63,265 bases of DNA from Niastella sp. (GTDB lineage Bacteria > Bacteroidota > Bacteroidia > Chitinophagales > Chitinophagaceae). Shown one piece after another: positions 16,714 to 25,759 of the stretch. The notes under the pieces are model-generated. The model had not been told where the DNA came from. It saw only the letters and a list, made by a program, of their open reading frames with translations, and made no database searches. The stretch covers positions 1 through 63,265 of the forward strand of contig JAGIBF010000047.1 in assembly GCA_017744515.1 (NCBI GenBank), read 5' to 3'. Each line of letters starts with the position of its first letter. Position 1 is the stretch's first letter. The translations under genes and the position numbers were made by a program.

Positions 16714-19260
16714 TTAGAATGTATAACGCAGGGTAACACCGTATGTACGGGGATCACCCAACACGGAAGCGTATTGTCCTGCATTACCTCCGGCTATCAG
16801 CAACTGCTCATGGTAATCTTTATTGAACAAATTGCGTGACCAGATGAATGCTGATAAGCCATTGGTTGCCTTAAATCCCGTGCGGGCATTCACCAGCGTA
16901 TAAGCATCCACATTCAGATAAGCTGAAGGTGAAGCGCTGGAAGAGAAATCAGACCGGTAAAATCCTTCCAGGGCCAGAAAAAACCTGCTGGCGTTTCCTA
17001 TAAATGAGGCAGGTGTTGAAAACTCACCTCCGAGTGACCCTGCCCAATCGGAAATCCCAGGCAACTTTCCACCCGATATATCTTTGAAAGCAAGTTGTTG
17101 TCCGTTTTGCGTCAACCCTGTTTCTTCAAGGGGTAAAGGAGCATTTGTGAATTTCACATACTTGCAATCGGTATATGCCAAAGCACCAAAGAAGGAAAAG
17201 CTTTTGCCGGCACGATAATTCGCATCCACCTCAAATCCACGAACCCTTACTTTTTCTGCATTTGCCAGGTAACCACGATTCACCCCTATTTCCGGTGACT
17301 GCACATTGGTCTGGTAATCTTTAATGTCGGAGTTATGGAATGTAACGTTGAGGGTAAGATCGTCTGTAAAGTTTGTCTTAACGCCAATTTCGTAGTGTTT
17401 TACATCTTCGGGCCTGATCACTGCGAGATCAGTTGCAGGCTTGTTGTTAACGGTCGGAAGCCCTGAAACGTTTACGCCAACAGGCTTAAAGCTCGTTGAA
17501 TAAGTAGCAAAGGCATTGATCTTGCGATTTGGTCTGTATGCTACAGTTATCTGATAGGTTAAATTGTTTTCGTCAGCATCTGCCACGTATGATTGATTGG
17601 TGTATACCAATGCTTTCAAAGCGAGCAGATCCGGGTCAGTAGTCTGTAAACCTCCATAGGTAGTTCTATCGTAGACAACGTCTTTTTTATCATAGTTGAA
17701 TCTCAAACCTGGTAAAATGTGCAATCCTTTGATAACTTCCCAATCAACGTTTGCAAATGCGGCAGCGCTAATTGATTTAATAGAGAACCTGTTTCTTATA
17801 CCAAATCCCTCAAACAAACCCGGTGTTTTCCATTTATCACTGGTGGTACTTTGTGAAAATCTCCATGTTGCAGTACCAGCTTCCTCAATTGCTACAGGGT
17901 CTGTTTGCACCTCCTGATCGGTAAAGTACAGACCAATAACTCCGCTCAGGTTAGAAGAGAACTCTCCTGCATAGCGGATCTCCTGCGACCAGTTGGAATG
18001 TTTGGAATAGTTGCTTGACCTTGCCAAAGACTGTAATCCTGTGAAATCCCTGTCATTTGAAGGGTCCCATTTCCAGAATCGCCAGGCTGTAGTTGAAGTA
18101 AGGGTACCAGGTCCAATTTTCGTATCGACCGTTACAGAAGCTCCTCCCACATCATTTCCCGAGTTCCAGGGGGTATCGTGGTCAACCAACCTGTCGAATG
18201 CATTCTGGCTTGGCAGCTTATAATTGAGGTCAGCAATGATGGCATTGAACTGGCGGTAGGCTGCACGTTTTGTTGTTACCACGCCGGCAACAACTTGTGC
18301 ATATCCATTGGGGCGCTGGCGCGAAAAGTCGCCGGATAGCAGGATCGAGGTGTTATCGGATACCTTATATAAAAACTGTCCTTTCAGACCAAGGTTATTG
18401 ATATCATTGATGTACTTAAGTGTACGTTGGTTATAAATAGTTCCATCACGTTGGGTACCCGAAAACGAAAACCTTGCTGCTATTTTTTTAGTCAGGGGAC
18501 CTGTAATGGATGCTTTTGCCTGTACAAATCCGTAATTGCCATAGCTGACTTCGAAGGCGCCGCCTGGTTTGAAACCGGGCTTTCTGGTTGTGATATTCAA
18601 AGCGCCGGATGTTGTGTTTTTACCAAATAGAGTTCCTTGTGGACCGCGCAGCACTTCGATTTGTTCAATGTCTATAAAGTCCAATGTTGCTGAAGCCGGA
18701 CGGGCAAAATACACACCATCGACATATATACCTACACCTGGGTCCAGTCCATCATTGGTAAGACCAAATGGCGAACCCAATCCGCGAATGTTCAATCCCG
18801 TGTTACGAGGATTAGATGAATATAATTGTACCGATGGAATCAACTCTTTTACACGGTTGACATTGAAGGCGCCTGCGGCATCCACTTGTGCACCACTAAC
18901 AACGCTCACAGGAATGGGCACATCCTGCAATAATTCTCTGCGCCTGCGGGAAGTGATGACAATGGTATCACTTTGAAATAAGGACTGCAAGCGTATAACA
19001 ACATCACTGGTAGCCTCCCGGATGGTGCGCTCTTCGGAGTCGAACCCGGCAAAACTTACGACCAATGTAACAGGGAATTTTTCAATACCTGTCACTGTGA
19101 AATATCCCAATGAATCAGCTGTTGCCGCAATTCTCGTGTTTTTAACAAGGACAGTTGCGAAAGGAATGCCCTGGTTGGTTCCGCTCACCACACGACCGGA
19201 AACCTGCGACAAAGCCAGGAAAGGTGTTAAAACAATTGCCAATAGAATAATGCGTTTCAT
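16714..19260 (-). CDS. TonB-dependent receptor
   Basis: Outer-membrane active importer. The 848-residue product has a signal peptide (1-18), a carboxypeptidase-regulatory-like domain (about 20-95), a plug with PIPVSVVSG and a plug signature EVLRGPQGTLFGKNTTSGALN near 202-222. A barrel follows and ends ...TLRYTF with C-terminal Phe. The plug signature and the barrel segments resemble receptors of Sphingomonas/Caulobacter type rather than SusC, although the N-terminal extension is typical of Bacteroidota. There is no SusD partner. The substrate could be a siderophore, a vitamin or a plant-derived compound. The upstream spacer has repeated GTAGACT motifs. The gene is monocistronic, ending at the terminator at 16669-16702. 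Confidence 0.92.
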   Translation of the reverse strand: MKRIILLAIVLTPFLALSQVSGRVVSGTNQGIPFATVLVKNTRIAATADSLGYFTVTGIEKFPVTLVVSFAGFDSEERTIREATSDVVIRLQSLFQSDTIVITSRRRRELLQDVPIPVSVVSGAQVDAAGAFNVNRVKELIPSVQLYSSNPRNTGLNIRGLGSPFGLTNDGLDPGVGIYVDGVYFARPASATLDFIDIEQIEVLRGPQGTLFGKNTTSGALNITTRKPGFKPGGAFEVSYGNYGFVQAKASITGPLTKKIAARFSFSGTQRDGTIYNQRTLKYINDINNLGLKGQFLYKVSDNTSILLSGDFSRQRPNGYAQVVAGVVTTKRAAYRQFNAIIADLNYKLPSQNAFDRLVDHDTPWNSGNDVGGASVTVDTKIGPGTLTSTTAWRFWKWDPSNDRDFTGLQSLARSSNYSKHSNWSQEIRYAGEFSSNLSGVIGLYFTDQEVQTDPVAIEEAGTATWRFSQSTTSDKWKTPGLFEGFGIRNRFSIKSISAAAFANVDWEVIKGLHILPGLRFNYDKKDVVYDRTTYGGLQTTDPDLLALKALVYTNQSYVADADENNLTYQITVAYRPNRKINAFATYSTSFKPVGVNVSGLPTVNNKPATDLAVIRPEDVKHYEIGVKTNFTDDLTLNVTFHNSDIKDYQTNVQSPEIGVNRGYLANAEKVRVRGFEVDANYRAGKSFSFFGALAYTDCKYVKFTNAPLPLEETGLTQNGQQLAFKDISGGKLPGISDWAGSLGGEFSTPASFIGNASRFFLALEGFYRSDFSSSASPSAYLNVDAYTLVNARTGFKATNGLSAFIWSRNLFNKDYHEQLLIAGGNAGQYASVLGDPRTYGVTLRYTF

Positions 19261-19287
19261 TATTTGCTTTTTGAATTTGTATACAGT

Positions 19288-19311
19288 AGTCTATGTATCA
19301 GTAGACTGATA
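19288..19311. promoter_or_regulatory. Palindromic operator-like site upstream of the 16714-19260 receptor
   Basis: TATCAGTAGACTGATA (19296-19311) has perfect 7-bp half-sites around a central AG, and overlaps a second inverted pair AGTCTA/TAGACT (19288-19293 and 19302-19307). Further AGTCTAC copies lie at 19564-19570 and 19617-19623. The site is 36-51 bp upstream of the receptor start, a position suited to repression or activation. No bound protein is known. Confidence 0.45.
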
Positions 19312-19647
19312 GAATTAAAAAAAATAAATGCGGAAACAGGCTTTTTCGATCAACAACATCGATGCGCGGCGGGAAATGGCCACCTGGCCGTGTGTAGATA
19401 AGTAATCAGTTTTGGTAAAACCTTTTCAGTCATAACGCTCGTATGCATTTACAATGTTGGTTGATAGCGCTTTGCAGCGATTTAGATAAAGTACACCGTT
19501 TTCATGGTGGGGATACGACCGGCAGTTTATAACACAGATGGGAAAATAGCACTACTCACATATAGTCTACCCATTCAGTGGACAATAATAGGTAATTATT
19601 TTCAGAAATCGAATAAAGTCTACTAATTTTATAGATATATACCGTCG

Positions 19648-19818
19648 ATGGTTCCCTGCATACCATATTTCTTAGTGGTTTCTTATCCTGCCGGGGTTTG
19701 GCTGATGGGAATAGCACTCTTATTTATCTTTCTCAACTATGCGATCAGGAGGATCAGGAAGAGGATGCTATGGCTGAAGGCACAGGCGTTGTTGCTGGAA
19801 GAGGATTTTATTCCCTGA
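19648..19818 (+). CDS. Possible 56-residue single-span membrane protein
   Basis: An ATG frame of 56 residues with one strongly hydrophobic stretch (about residues 15-31, WLMGIALLFIFLNYA) followed by a positively charged IRRIRKRM segment and a short acidic tail ending FIP. This is the layout of a small membrane protein with its C-terminus inside. It sits alone in the receptor spacer, and I see no strong promoter or conserved neighbour. It may be a chance frame; I do not recognise a family. Confidence 0.3.
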   Translation: MVPCIPYFLVVSYPAGVWLMGIALLFIFLNYAIRRIRKRMLWLKAQALLLEEDFIP

Positions 19819-19936
19819 ATGAACAGCTGTTGGGCACACGCTTAACCCAAACAGCATGAAAGAAACTCCTGTACTCCTACAAGTATTTGGTTGACAATCA
19901 TTTATTACTTCGCAAAAGGTTGCCTCTCCGTTGTCA

Positions 19937-19976
19937 TTTTCCGGGTTGCGTAAACGGTTTTTCCGGGTTGCAAACG
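19937..19976 (+). promoter_or_regulatory. Tandem direct repeat upstream of siderophore-type receptor
   Basis: Two copies of TTTTCCGGGTTGC followed by (g)TAAACG or AAACG lie at 19937-19956 and 19958-19976. The shared CCGGGTTGC cores start 22 bp apart, about two helical turns. This is the spacing expected for an AraC-type activator contacting two half-sites on one face. The repeat ends about 20 bp before the -7-like TAATTTTG, a classical activator position. Confidence 0.6.
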
Positions 19977-19996
19977 CCTGCCCCTATGGGCTGTTC

Positions 19997-20004
19997 TAAT
20001 TTTG
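19997..20004 (+). promoter_or_regulatory. -7 element TAATTTTG of the receptor at 20026
   Basis: TAATTTTG matches TAnnTTTG. Transcription would start near 20010, leaving a leader of roughly 15-20 nt before the ATG at 20026. No good -33 is present, which fits activator dependence through the tandem repeat upstream. Confidence 0.5.
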
Positions 20005-20025
20005 CAGCCGAAATAAACTCTGATT

Positions 20026-22428
20026 ATGCACATGAGACGTTACGCTGCATCATTACTGGCCAGTTTTTTTATGTTGTCTTTCCTGCCCGTATGGGCTCAA
20101 CAGCAACAGGGTGGCACTATCAAAGGCCGTATCATCACCAGCGATGACAGACCCGCCGCCTGGGTTACTGTACTATTGAAAGGTTCGAAGAAGACGGTTA
20201 CTACTGACGAGCAAGGTCATTTTACAATCAAGAATATCAAAGCAGGCAGCTACGAACTGGAAGTAAGCCTCGTGGGTTATGAAAGTGCCGTAAAAAGCGT
20301 GGTGGTGGATGACAACCAGACTACCACTGTAGAGATACCCATGAAAGTATCTAACAAGCAACTGGAAGAAGTGATCATCCGCTCCAGCAAAGGGGCCTAT
20401 AATGTGAAGCAAGGTTCTGCTTCTCTTCGCCTGAACGAGCCCTTGCTGGAAGCGCCTCAAAATATACAAGTTGTAACCAGCGCCAACCTGGCCGATCAAC
20501 AGGTTATCAGTATGAGCGATGGTGTGATCCGCAATATCAGCGGCGCTGTACGTCTTGAACACTGGGGCGACCTTTATACGAATATCCACATGCGCGGCAC
20601 ACAGATACAGGCTTTCCGCAATGGCTTCAACGTGGTGAGTTCTTACTGGGGACCACTCACTGAAGACATGAGCATCGTGGATCATATCGAGTTTGTAAAG
20701 GGTCCCGCCGGTTTCATGCTGGCCAATGGCGATCCCAGCGGTTTATATAACGTAGTGACCAAGAAGCCTACGGGACAAACGAGGGGTGAAGCTTCTTTCA
20801 CTGTCGGTAGCTGGGACTTGTACCGTACTTCGCTGGACCTCGATGGCAAACTGAGCAAGGATGGCAAATTATTGTATCGCCTGAACTTAGCTGCTCAAAA
20901 CAAAAAGTCTTTCCGTGATTTCGAGTATAATAACCGCTACACTTTTGCCCCGGTTATTTCTTACCAGGTAGATGATAAGACAAAGCTCACGCTGGAATAC
21001 AATCTGCAGAATGCCCGCATGGCCGATGTAGGTTCTTTTTATGTATTCAGCCCCAAGGGATATGCCAGCCTGCCCCGCAACTTTACACAGATGCAACCGG
21101 GACTGGAGCCTACTAAGATCAATGACCATAGTGTAACTGTAAACCTGCAGCATGCGCTGAATGACGACTGGAAACTGACCGCCCAGGCTGCTTATTATAA
21201 TTATCAGCAACAGGGTACGAGTTTGTGGCCTGCTTCCGTAAATCCTGATGGTAAAATGATCAGGCAGGTGGGGCTATGGGATGCCAAAAGTGAAATGAAG
21301 CTGGCGCAGTTCTTCATGAATGGCTCTGTTACTACCGGCGCTATTCAGCACCGCATTCTGGTGGGTGTTGATATGGGCACCAAAGAATATTTTGCCGACT
21401 GGTCGCAATACCACCCGCTGGATTCTGCAGGTGCAGCGTTTGACCCGCTGAATCCTAATTATGGTCCTCCGGTGAATGGTTTCCCTAAGTGGGACCGTAG
21501 CCTTGACATTGAAACAAGATCCAGATTGGCTGGTGGCGATATCAATCAAAGTTATACAGGTCTGTATGCTTCGGATGAGTTGGGTTTCTTTGACAATACT
21601 GTACGCCTTACGCTTGCCGGACGTTACACACAAGTGAAACAATCCGCCTGGGGTGGTGCTGCCGATGAAGCGAAGCGTGTTACACCGCGGATCGGTTTGA
21701 GCGTATCTGTGGACAGGAACACAGCCGTGTATGCTTTGTACGATGAAGCTTTCGTACCGCAAGGTGGCCGCATCAAGAATGGCGACAAGGTGCGCCCTAT
21801 CACCGGCAGCAATATTGAATTTGGTATCAAGCGTGACTGGTTCAATGGCCGCTGGAATACCACTGCTTCTATTTATCGCATCACCAAGCGGAATGAGCTG
21901 GCTTCTGACCCCAACGAACCTCCCACATCAGGCTTTAGTGTAGTAGTTGGAGAGAAACGGTCTGAAGGTTTTGAGTTCGATGTAAGGGGTACGATTGTGA
22001 AAGGACTTAATGTGGTAGCCAACTATGCCTACACCGATGCCAGGTTCACCGAAGTGGCTTCCGGTGTTAATTTTAAAGTGGGTGATGTAGTGCCCGGCTT
22101 TTCCAAGCATACTGTAAATAGCTGGGTAAACTATAAATTCTCCGGTGGCGCGCTGAAAGGTATTGGTATCTCCGGTGGTTTTACCTGGCTGATGGACAGG
22201 GCTACTTCTGAATGGAGTGCTGTGCAGACCAACCAGGAACTGCCTGACTATTTCAAGCTGGATGGTGGTCTCTTCTGGGAGAAGGACAGGATCAAGCTGA
22301 CGTTGAATGTATTCAACATCACAGACAGATACATCTATACCGGTAGTCATTATGACTGGCTGAATGCTTACTACTGGCAAGCTGAATCGCCCAGGAATGT
22401 ACGGTTTGGTATCTCTTATAAGTTCTAA
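20026..22428 (+). CDS. TonB-dependent siderophore-type receptor
   Basis: Outer-membrane importer of the FhuA/FpvA-like group. The 800-residue product has a signal peptide (1-25, ...VWAQ; the second ATG at 20032 is also possible), a carboxypeptidase-regulatory-like domain (about 29-112), and a plug with LLEAPQNIQVVTS near 147 and VDHIEFVKGPAGFMLANGDPSG near 226-246. The plug pattern is the one seen in siderophore receptors (VKGPA...G.P.G..N). The barrel ends GISYKF with a terminal Phe. It is monocistronic: an activator-like repeat precedes it and a terminator follows. A siderophore or haem-like ligand is likely by family, but the ligand is unproven and no biosynthesis genes are nearby. Confidence 0.93.
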   Translation: MHMRRYAASLLASFFMLSFLPVWAQQQQGGTIKGRIITSDDRPAAWVTVLLKGSKKTVTTDEQGHFTIKNIKAGSYELEVSLVGYESAVKSVVVDDNQTTTVEIPMKVSNKQLEEVIIRSSKGAYNVKQGSASLRLNEPLLEAPQNIQVVTSANLADQQVISMSDGVIRNISGAVRLEHWGDLYTNIHMRGTQIQAFRNGFNVVSSYWGPLTEDMSIVDHIEFVKGPAGFMLANGDPSGLYNVVTKKPTGQTRGEASFTVGSWDLYRTSLDLDGKLSKDGKLLYRLNLAAQNKKSFRDFEYNNRYTFAPVISYQVDDKTKLTLEYNLQNARMADVGSFYVFSPKGYASLPRNFTQMQPGLEPTKINDHSVTVNLQHALNDDWKLTAQAAYYNYQQQGTSLWPASVNPDGKMIRQVGLWDAKSEMKLAQFFMNGSVTTGAIQHRILVGVDMGTKEYFADWSQYHPLDSAGAAFDPLNPNYGPPVNGFPKWDRSLDIETRSRLAGGDINQSYTGLYASDELGFFDNTVRLTLAGRYTQVKQSAWGGAADEAKRVTPRIGLSVSVDRNTAVYALYDEAFVPQGGRIKNGDKVRPITGSNIEFGIKRDWFNGRWNTTASIYRITKRNELASDPNEPPTSGFSVVVGEKRSEGFEFDVRGTIVKGLNVVANYAYTDARFTEVASGVNFKVGDVVPGFSKHTVNSWVNYKFSGGALKGIGISGGFTWLMDRATSEWSAVQTNQELPDYFKLDGGLFWEKDRIKLTLNVFNITDRYIYTGSHYDWLNAYYWQAESPRNVRFGISYKF

Positions 22429-22503
22429 GATATTAGCTGTTAGCTTTAGGGATTAGCAGCTGGCTAATCGCCATTAACCAATAACCTCGCACTATGAACA
22501 AAG

Positions 22504-22537
22504 GTCGCGCTTCCAATGTGGGGCGCGACTTTTTTTG
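22504..22537 (+). terminator. Intrinsic terminator after siderophore-type receptor
   Basis: Stem GTCGCGC/GCGCGAC (22504-22510 and 22523-22529) followed by eight T (22530-22537), about 75 bp after the receptor stop. Confidence 0.88.
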
Positions 22538-22552
22538 GGGGGGCATTAAGTA

Positions 22553-22576
22553 CCCTTCGACAGGCTCAGGGTGACA
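22553..22576 (+). repeat. Dispersed 24-bp intergenic repeat, copy 5
   Basis: Identical to copy 4. It is followed by partial echoes of its GGTGACA end up to about 22622. Confidence 0.8.
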
Positions 22577-22624
22577 ATGAAGTACTGTTACGCAGGGTGA
22601 CAGTGACATTCAAGGTGACAGTCA

Positions 22625-23773
22625 TCAGTGTTGCGTTTTCAGGCGCTCCATGGTATTGATGACCATCTGCTGGTAGCTGAGTGTAGGATCGCGGTCATAC
22701 TTCTCCAACTCCTCGATCACCAATGGCAGGTAGACGAATTTACGGTCCTCTATGTATTGCTTTTGTAATTGTTCTGCCGCTTCGCGCTTTCCCAATTTCC
22801 GGGCCACCACTACTTCCCCGGCCCGCACAAAGTATTCGAACACACATGATCGCCAGTTATTGTATCCCTGGTTTTCCATCGCCTCTTTTACCGGGTCGAA
22901 GATATGTGCTGTTTCTTTGATCAGTTGTTGCGGTATGCGGGCCACCGCCGGATTGGAGAATGAATGTCCAAACTCATGGGTGCTGAGCTCACGTATATGG
23001 TCTTCGTCAGCAAACCCCATGTTCAAGGTAACCGTATCCGCCAGTCGCTGAAGGGCAAAGGGTCCAAACAGGTTAATGATGGTGGTTTTGCCGGCGGTGG
23101 TATAGTTTACACCAAAGCCCATGCCCGCAGGAATCGTGAGGCTGGGAATCAACATATACCGGTGAAACTGTTGGCGGTAGAATTTTTCCATCGTTGTCAC
23201 TAACCTCGCTTCCGGCAATACGGACCTGATCTCTTTGAGTGCCTGCTCATAAAAGCGCGTGCTTTCACGGAAATAAGCATCAAAGTTTACTGCTATGTAA
23301 AACCTGTTGCATGCTTCGATGAATTGCACTACTTCCTTTCTGGCGATAGCAGTATCCTTCTTCCCTTGCAAAAAAGGTTGCAGGAATTGAGCATCTGTGT
23401 TATTCTTAATAGCTGCACGGGGAAATTCTTCGAGGTGGATGAGCAGATGGCCAAGGCTACTGCCTTCGTGTTGTTCGGCAAAACGGGCAATTATTGCCAG
23501 GTCGGGATTGGCAGTGAACGACCGGTATTTATGATACAGGGCAAAGTCGTAGGCAAACCAATCCTGCTTTTTGGCGCCGTGGGGCATAGGGACCGTGTCG
23601 TGCTCATACTGTGGCCCCAGGTAGCCCATGAAGAAGGTAAACCCCAGGAACTCGATGTTCTTATAGAATTGGATGCCGATCCCTTGTTTGTGGGTAGCTG
23701 GCCTGAAGGGTTGTGCAAGGGAAAAGTGACAGATCAGAACGGAACAGAGGCAGGTTAACAGAGCATGTTTCAT
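22625..23773 (-). CDS. Secreted zinc-peptidase-like protein (DUF4932-like)
   Basis: The 382-residue product begins at the ATG at 23773, which starts a clean signal peptide (MKHALL...SLAQ); a longer reading from 23812 would bury it. A zincin motif HEFGHSF lies at about residues 266-272, with further acidic residues downstream, consistent with a gluzincin-like metallopeptidase. The preceding region has few recognisable features. I associate the pattern with the uncharacterised DUF4932 family, but the assignment is from memory. It is the last gene in a ten-gene minus-strand run that includes collagen-like lipoproteins. It follows a membrane AraC regulator by 95 bp and may be separately expressed. 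Confidence 0.78.
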   Translation of the reverse strand: MKHALLTCLCSVLICHFSLAQPFRPATHKQGIGIQFYKNIEFLGFTFFMGYLGPQYEHDTVPMPHGAKKQDWFAYDFALYHKYRSFTANPDLAIIARFAEQHEGSSLGHLLIHLEEFPRAAIKNNTDAQFLQPFLQGKKDTAIARKEVVQFIEACNRFYIAVNFDAYFRESTRFYEQALKEIRSVLPEARLVTTMEKFYRQQFHRYMLIPSLTIPAGMGFGVNYTTAGKTTIINLFGPFALQRLADTVTLNMGFADEDHIRELSTHEFGHSFSNPAVARIPQQLIKETAHIFDPVKEAMENQGYNNWRSCVFEYFVRAGEVVVARKLGKREAAEQLQKQYIEDRKFVYLPLVIEELEKYDRDPTLSYQQMVINTMERLKTQH

Positions 23774-23868
23774 GGCTGTGATTTTTGCCTGCAAAGAACG
23801 TTTTTGGGCCAACAGCCAGCGCAGAAGCGAGGTTTGTACAAGTCCAATGATCGGTTTTCCGGACTAAT

Positions 23869-24945
23869 TCAGGAGAAATATTGGGAGGGCGACTTGCCGG
23901 TGTGGTCTTTAAAGACCTGGTTGAAGGAGGATTTGGAACTGAAGCCCGATTCCAGCGCGAGGGCCAGCAGGGTCTTATGCCGCTCTCCAGGGTCGTTTAT
24001 TTTTCGGATCACCTCCTGTACCCGCCAGGTATTTATGTACTGGTGAAAGTTGGCTGCGTGGTAGGTATTGATGAGGTAAGAAACATATCGTACCGGCAGG
24101 TCAAGTTCTCCGGCCAGTTCTTCGAGGGTGAGCTTTGGTTTCCTGTACAATCCTTTTTGTTCGAAAGCGCCTTGTAGTTTAGTTAGTTCTAATGTGTCAT
24201 TATACGCCCCAAAGATCGGTGATACAGATAACCTGCTCTTTGTTGCTCGTACTACCACATCAAAGAAAGCGCCCTGGGTGTAAGACAGATAACTAAGTGT
24301 AAAGAGCAACAGGATCAGCACCAATTCAACTGCCGGGAACACCGGTAATTGTAATACGGCATCAGCTACCCACAGCAGGGTCAACAGGCTTAACAGGATA
24401 AATACAGATAACAGCTTAGCAGGATGCAGCCCCGTGAATGAGACGGGCGAAGCATTGCTGCGGGCCAACTGCCTGAGTTGTTGACCTCCCCATAGCAGCA
24501 CTCCTATCAACCACAAAACCGGGCATATCTCTGTGAAGAACCACCAGGCAGTTATGTGCATGAGGTTAGCTTGTTGTGTGCTGAAGCAGTTGTATAGGTA
24601 TTGGGCAAATTCCGCTACTATCTCGATGGCTGCCGGTGTATAATAAAGCAGGTCTTTTTTGCTGAACTTATAGGTGGGGTCGATATTAGAACGGATGAAG
24701 TAATAGCAGGAAGGCGGTATCAACAGGTAAGACCCTATTACCCAGAAGGGGAATGCGTTTTTAAGTTGGTGGTATCCTATTTGTATACCCCAATCATTGA
24801 GTAGCTCTATTGCAAAGACCAGCAGCACCAGCCCGAGGAAGTATCTCGACGCATGTTTGTTTTTGCCGGGGCCCATCAGTGCAAGGCTCAGGAGCAGCCC
24901 CTGCACCGCAGCAACGAATAATATACCTGTTTGCCAATCTTTCAT
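23869..24945 (-). CDS. Membrane-anchored AraC-family regulator
   Basis: A 358-residue protein with about seven hydrophobic segments in residues 1-235 (for example 5-25, 36-52, 66-86, 130-160, 180-225) and a cytoplasmic AraC DNA-binding domain at about 260-356, ending GKSPSQYFS. The recognition regions are LTLEELAGELDLPVRYVSYL and SGFSSKSSFNQVFKDHTG. This fusion of a seven-helix sensor to an AraC domain is common in Bacteroidota and is thought to sense a membrane or periplasmic signal directly. It lies 105 bp downstream of the last collagen-like lipoprotein, on the same strand, and is a plausible local regulator. Confidence 0.88.
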   Translation of the reverse strand: MKDWQTGILFVAAVQGLLLSLALMGPGKNKHASRYFLGLVLLVFAIELLNDWGIQIGYHQLKNAFPFWVIGSYLLIPPSCYYFIRSNIDPTYKFSKKDLLYYTPAAIEIVAEFAQYLYNCFSTQQANLMHITAWWFFTEICPVLWLIGVLLWGGQQLRQLARSNASPVSFTGLHPAKLLSVFILLSLLTLLWVADAVLQLPVFPAVELVLILLLFTLSYLSYTQGAFFDVVVRATKSRLSVSPIFGAYNDTLELTKLQGAFEQKGLYRKPKLTLEELAGELDLPVRYVSYLINTYHAANFHQYINTWRVQEVIRKINDPGERHKTLLALALESGFSSKSSFNQVFKDHTGKSPSQYFS

Positions 24946-25050
24946 GAGTAGTATAATGACCTAAAAATAATAAATAGAACCGAAAAAGGGAGATCACCAC
25001 CGTGATACTCCCTTTTGTTTCATAGCCTGTAACTGCTAATGAAACCACCC

Positions 25051-25731
25051 TTACCTTAAGACTTTGAAGTCAGTTTCTTTTATGTTGTAACGTTCCATTA
25101 CTTCTTCGAGGGAAAGTGTTCTTACATCCGCAGAACGACTACCTATTATAACTTCACCGGAGGCAATAACGATGATCTTTACGCCGGATGCATCGTATGA
25201 TGGTGGCGTTGCAGCAGTGGGACTTGCCTGCGCAATATCGCCGGTGATACGCACTGCGAGGTAATCATTATTACCCGATTGATCACGGTAATTCTGATGG
25301 GCTGTGTATTCCTCCGATCCTGCTGCCATATTGCCACTGAGGTGTGGCATAGCAAACCAGACAGCCTCTTGCGTACTGTTTTTCTTTTTCATTTTCACAT
25401 AAACAAGTACTATCCCATCCGGTATAACGCCTTCACGGTCTTCTACATAAAATGCTAAATCATAATTATAATCGCTGCCGGAATTATCCTTACGGCCAAG
25501 TGTATAGCTACTGGCGACAGATCCGTTCTTTACCCAGCCAAATATATTGGCAGGATCAGTGGTGTAAGCAATCACTGCTCCACTGCCTGTGCTACCGCTG
25601 TTACCGGGAGGACCAGGATTACCGGCAGGACCTTCCGGTCCTTCAGGGCCATCAGGTCCCTGCTTTTCGCAAGATGTTAGTAGTGCGATCAACAAAAAGA
25701 ATATGGTATTGTAATAAAGTATCTTTTTCAT
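25051..25731 (-). CDS. Collagen-like lipoprotein, third of three
   Basis: From the ATG at 25731 (start of the lipoprotein signal MKKILYYN) the product is 226 residues. The lipobox LLTSC is followed at once by about nine Gly-X-Y triplets (GPD GPE GPE GPA GNP GPP GNS GST GSG). A globular domain of about 170 residues follows, rich in beta-strand-like segments with a GIVLVYVKMK stretch. The lipid anchor would place a short collagen-like triple helix at the outer membrane, trimerising a C-terminal head domain. The head has no family I recognise. It follows its neighbour by 28 bp and is clearly cotranscribed. Confidence 0.85.
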   Translation of the reverse strand: MKKILYYNTIFFLLIALLTSCEKQGPDGPEGPEGPAGNPGPPGNSGSTGSGAVIAYTTDPANIFGWVKNGSVASSYTLGRKDNSGSDYNYDLAFYVEDREGVIPDGIVLVYVKMKKKNSTQEAVWFAMPHLSGNMAAGSEEYTAHQNYRDQSGNNDYLAVRITGDIAQASPTAATPPSYDASGVKIIVIASGEVIIGSRSADVRTLSLEEVMERYNIKETDFKVLR

Positions 25732-25759
25732 GATTGTATTTTTTTTGTGTGTCAACTAT

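Larger units (their letters stand above)
19261..20025. other. 765-bp spacer between two divergent receptors
   Basis: This stretch holds GTAGACT/AGTCTAC motifs (four copies), a 56-codon open frame at 19648-19818 and a tandem repeat in front of the plus-strand receptor (each listed separately). Much of the first half is AT-rich and contains no other gene-like frame that I can support. Confidence 0.7.

Noticed and set aside
19261..19640. Cobalamin riboswitch upstream of the receptor
   Set aside because: No conserved cobalamin-box sequence or matching structure could be found by eye.
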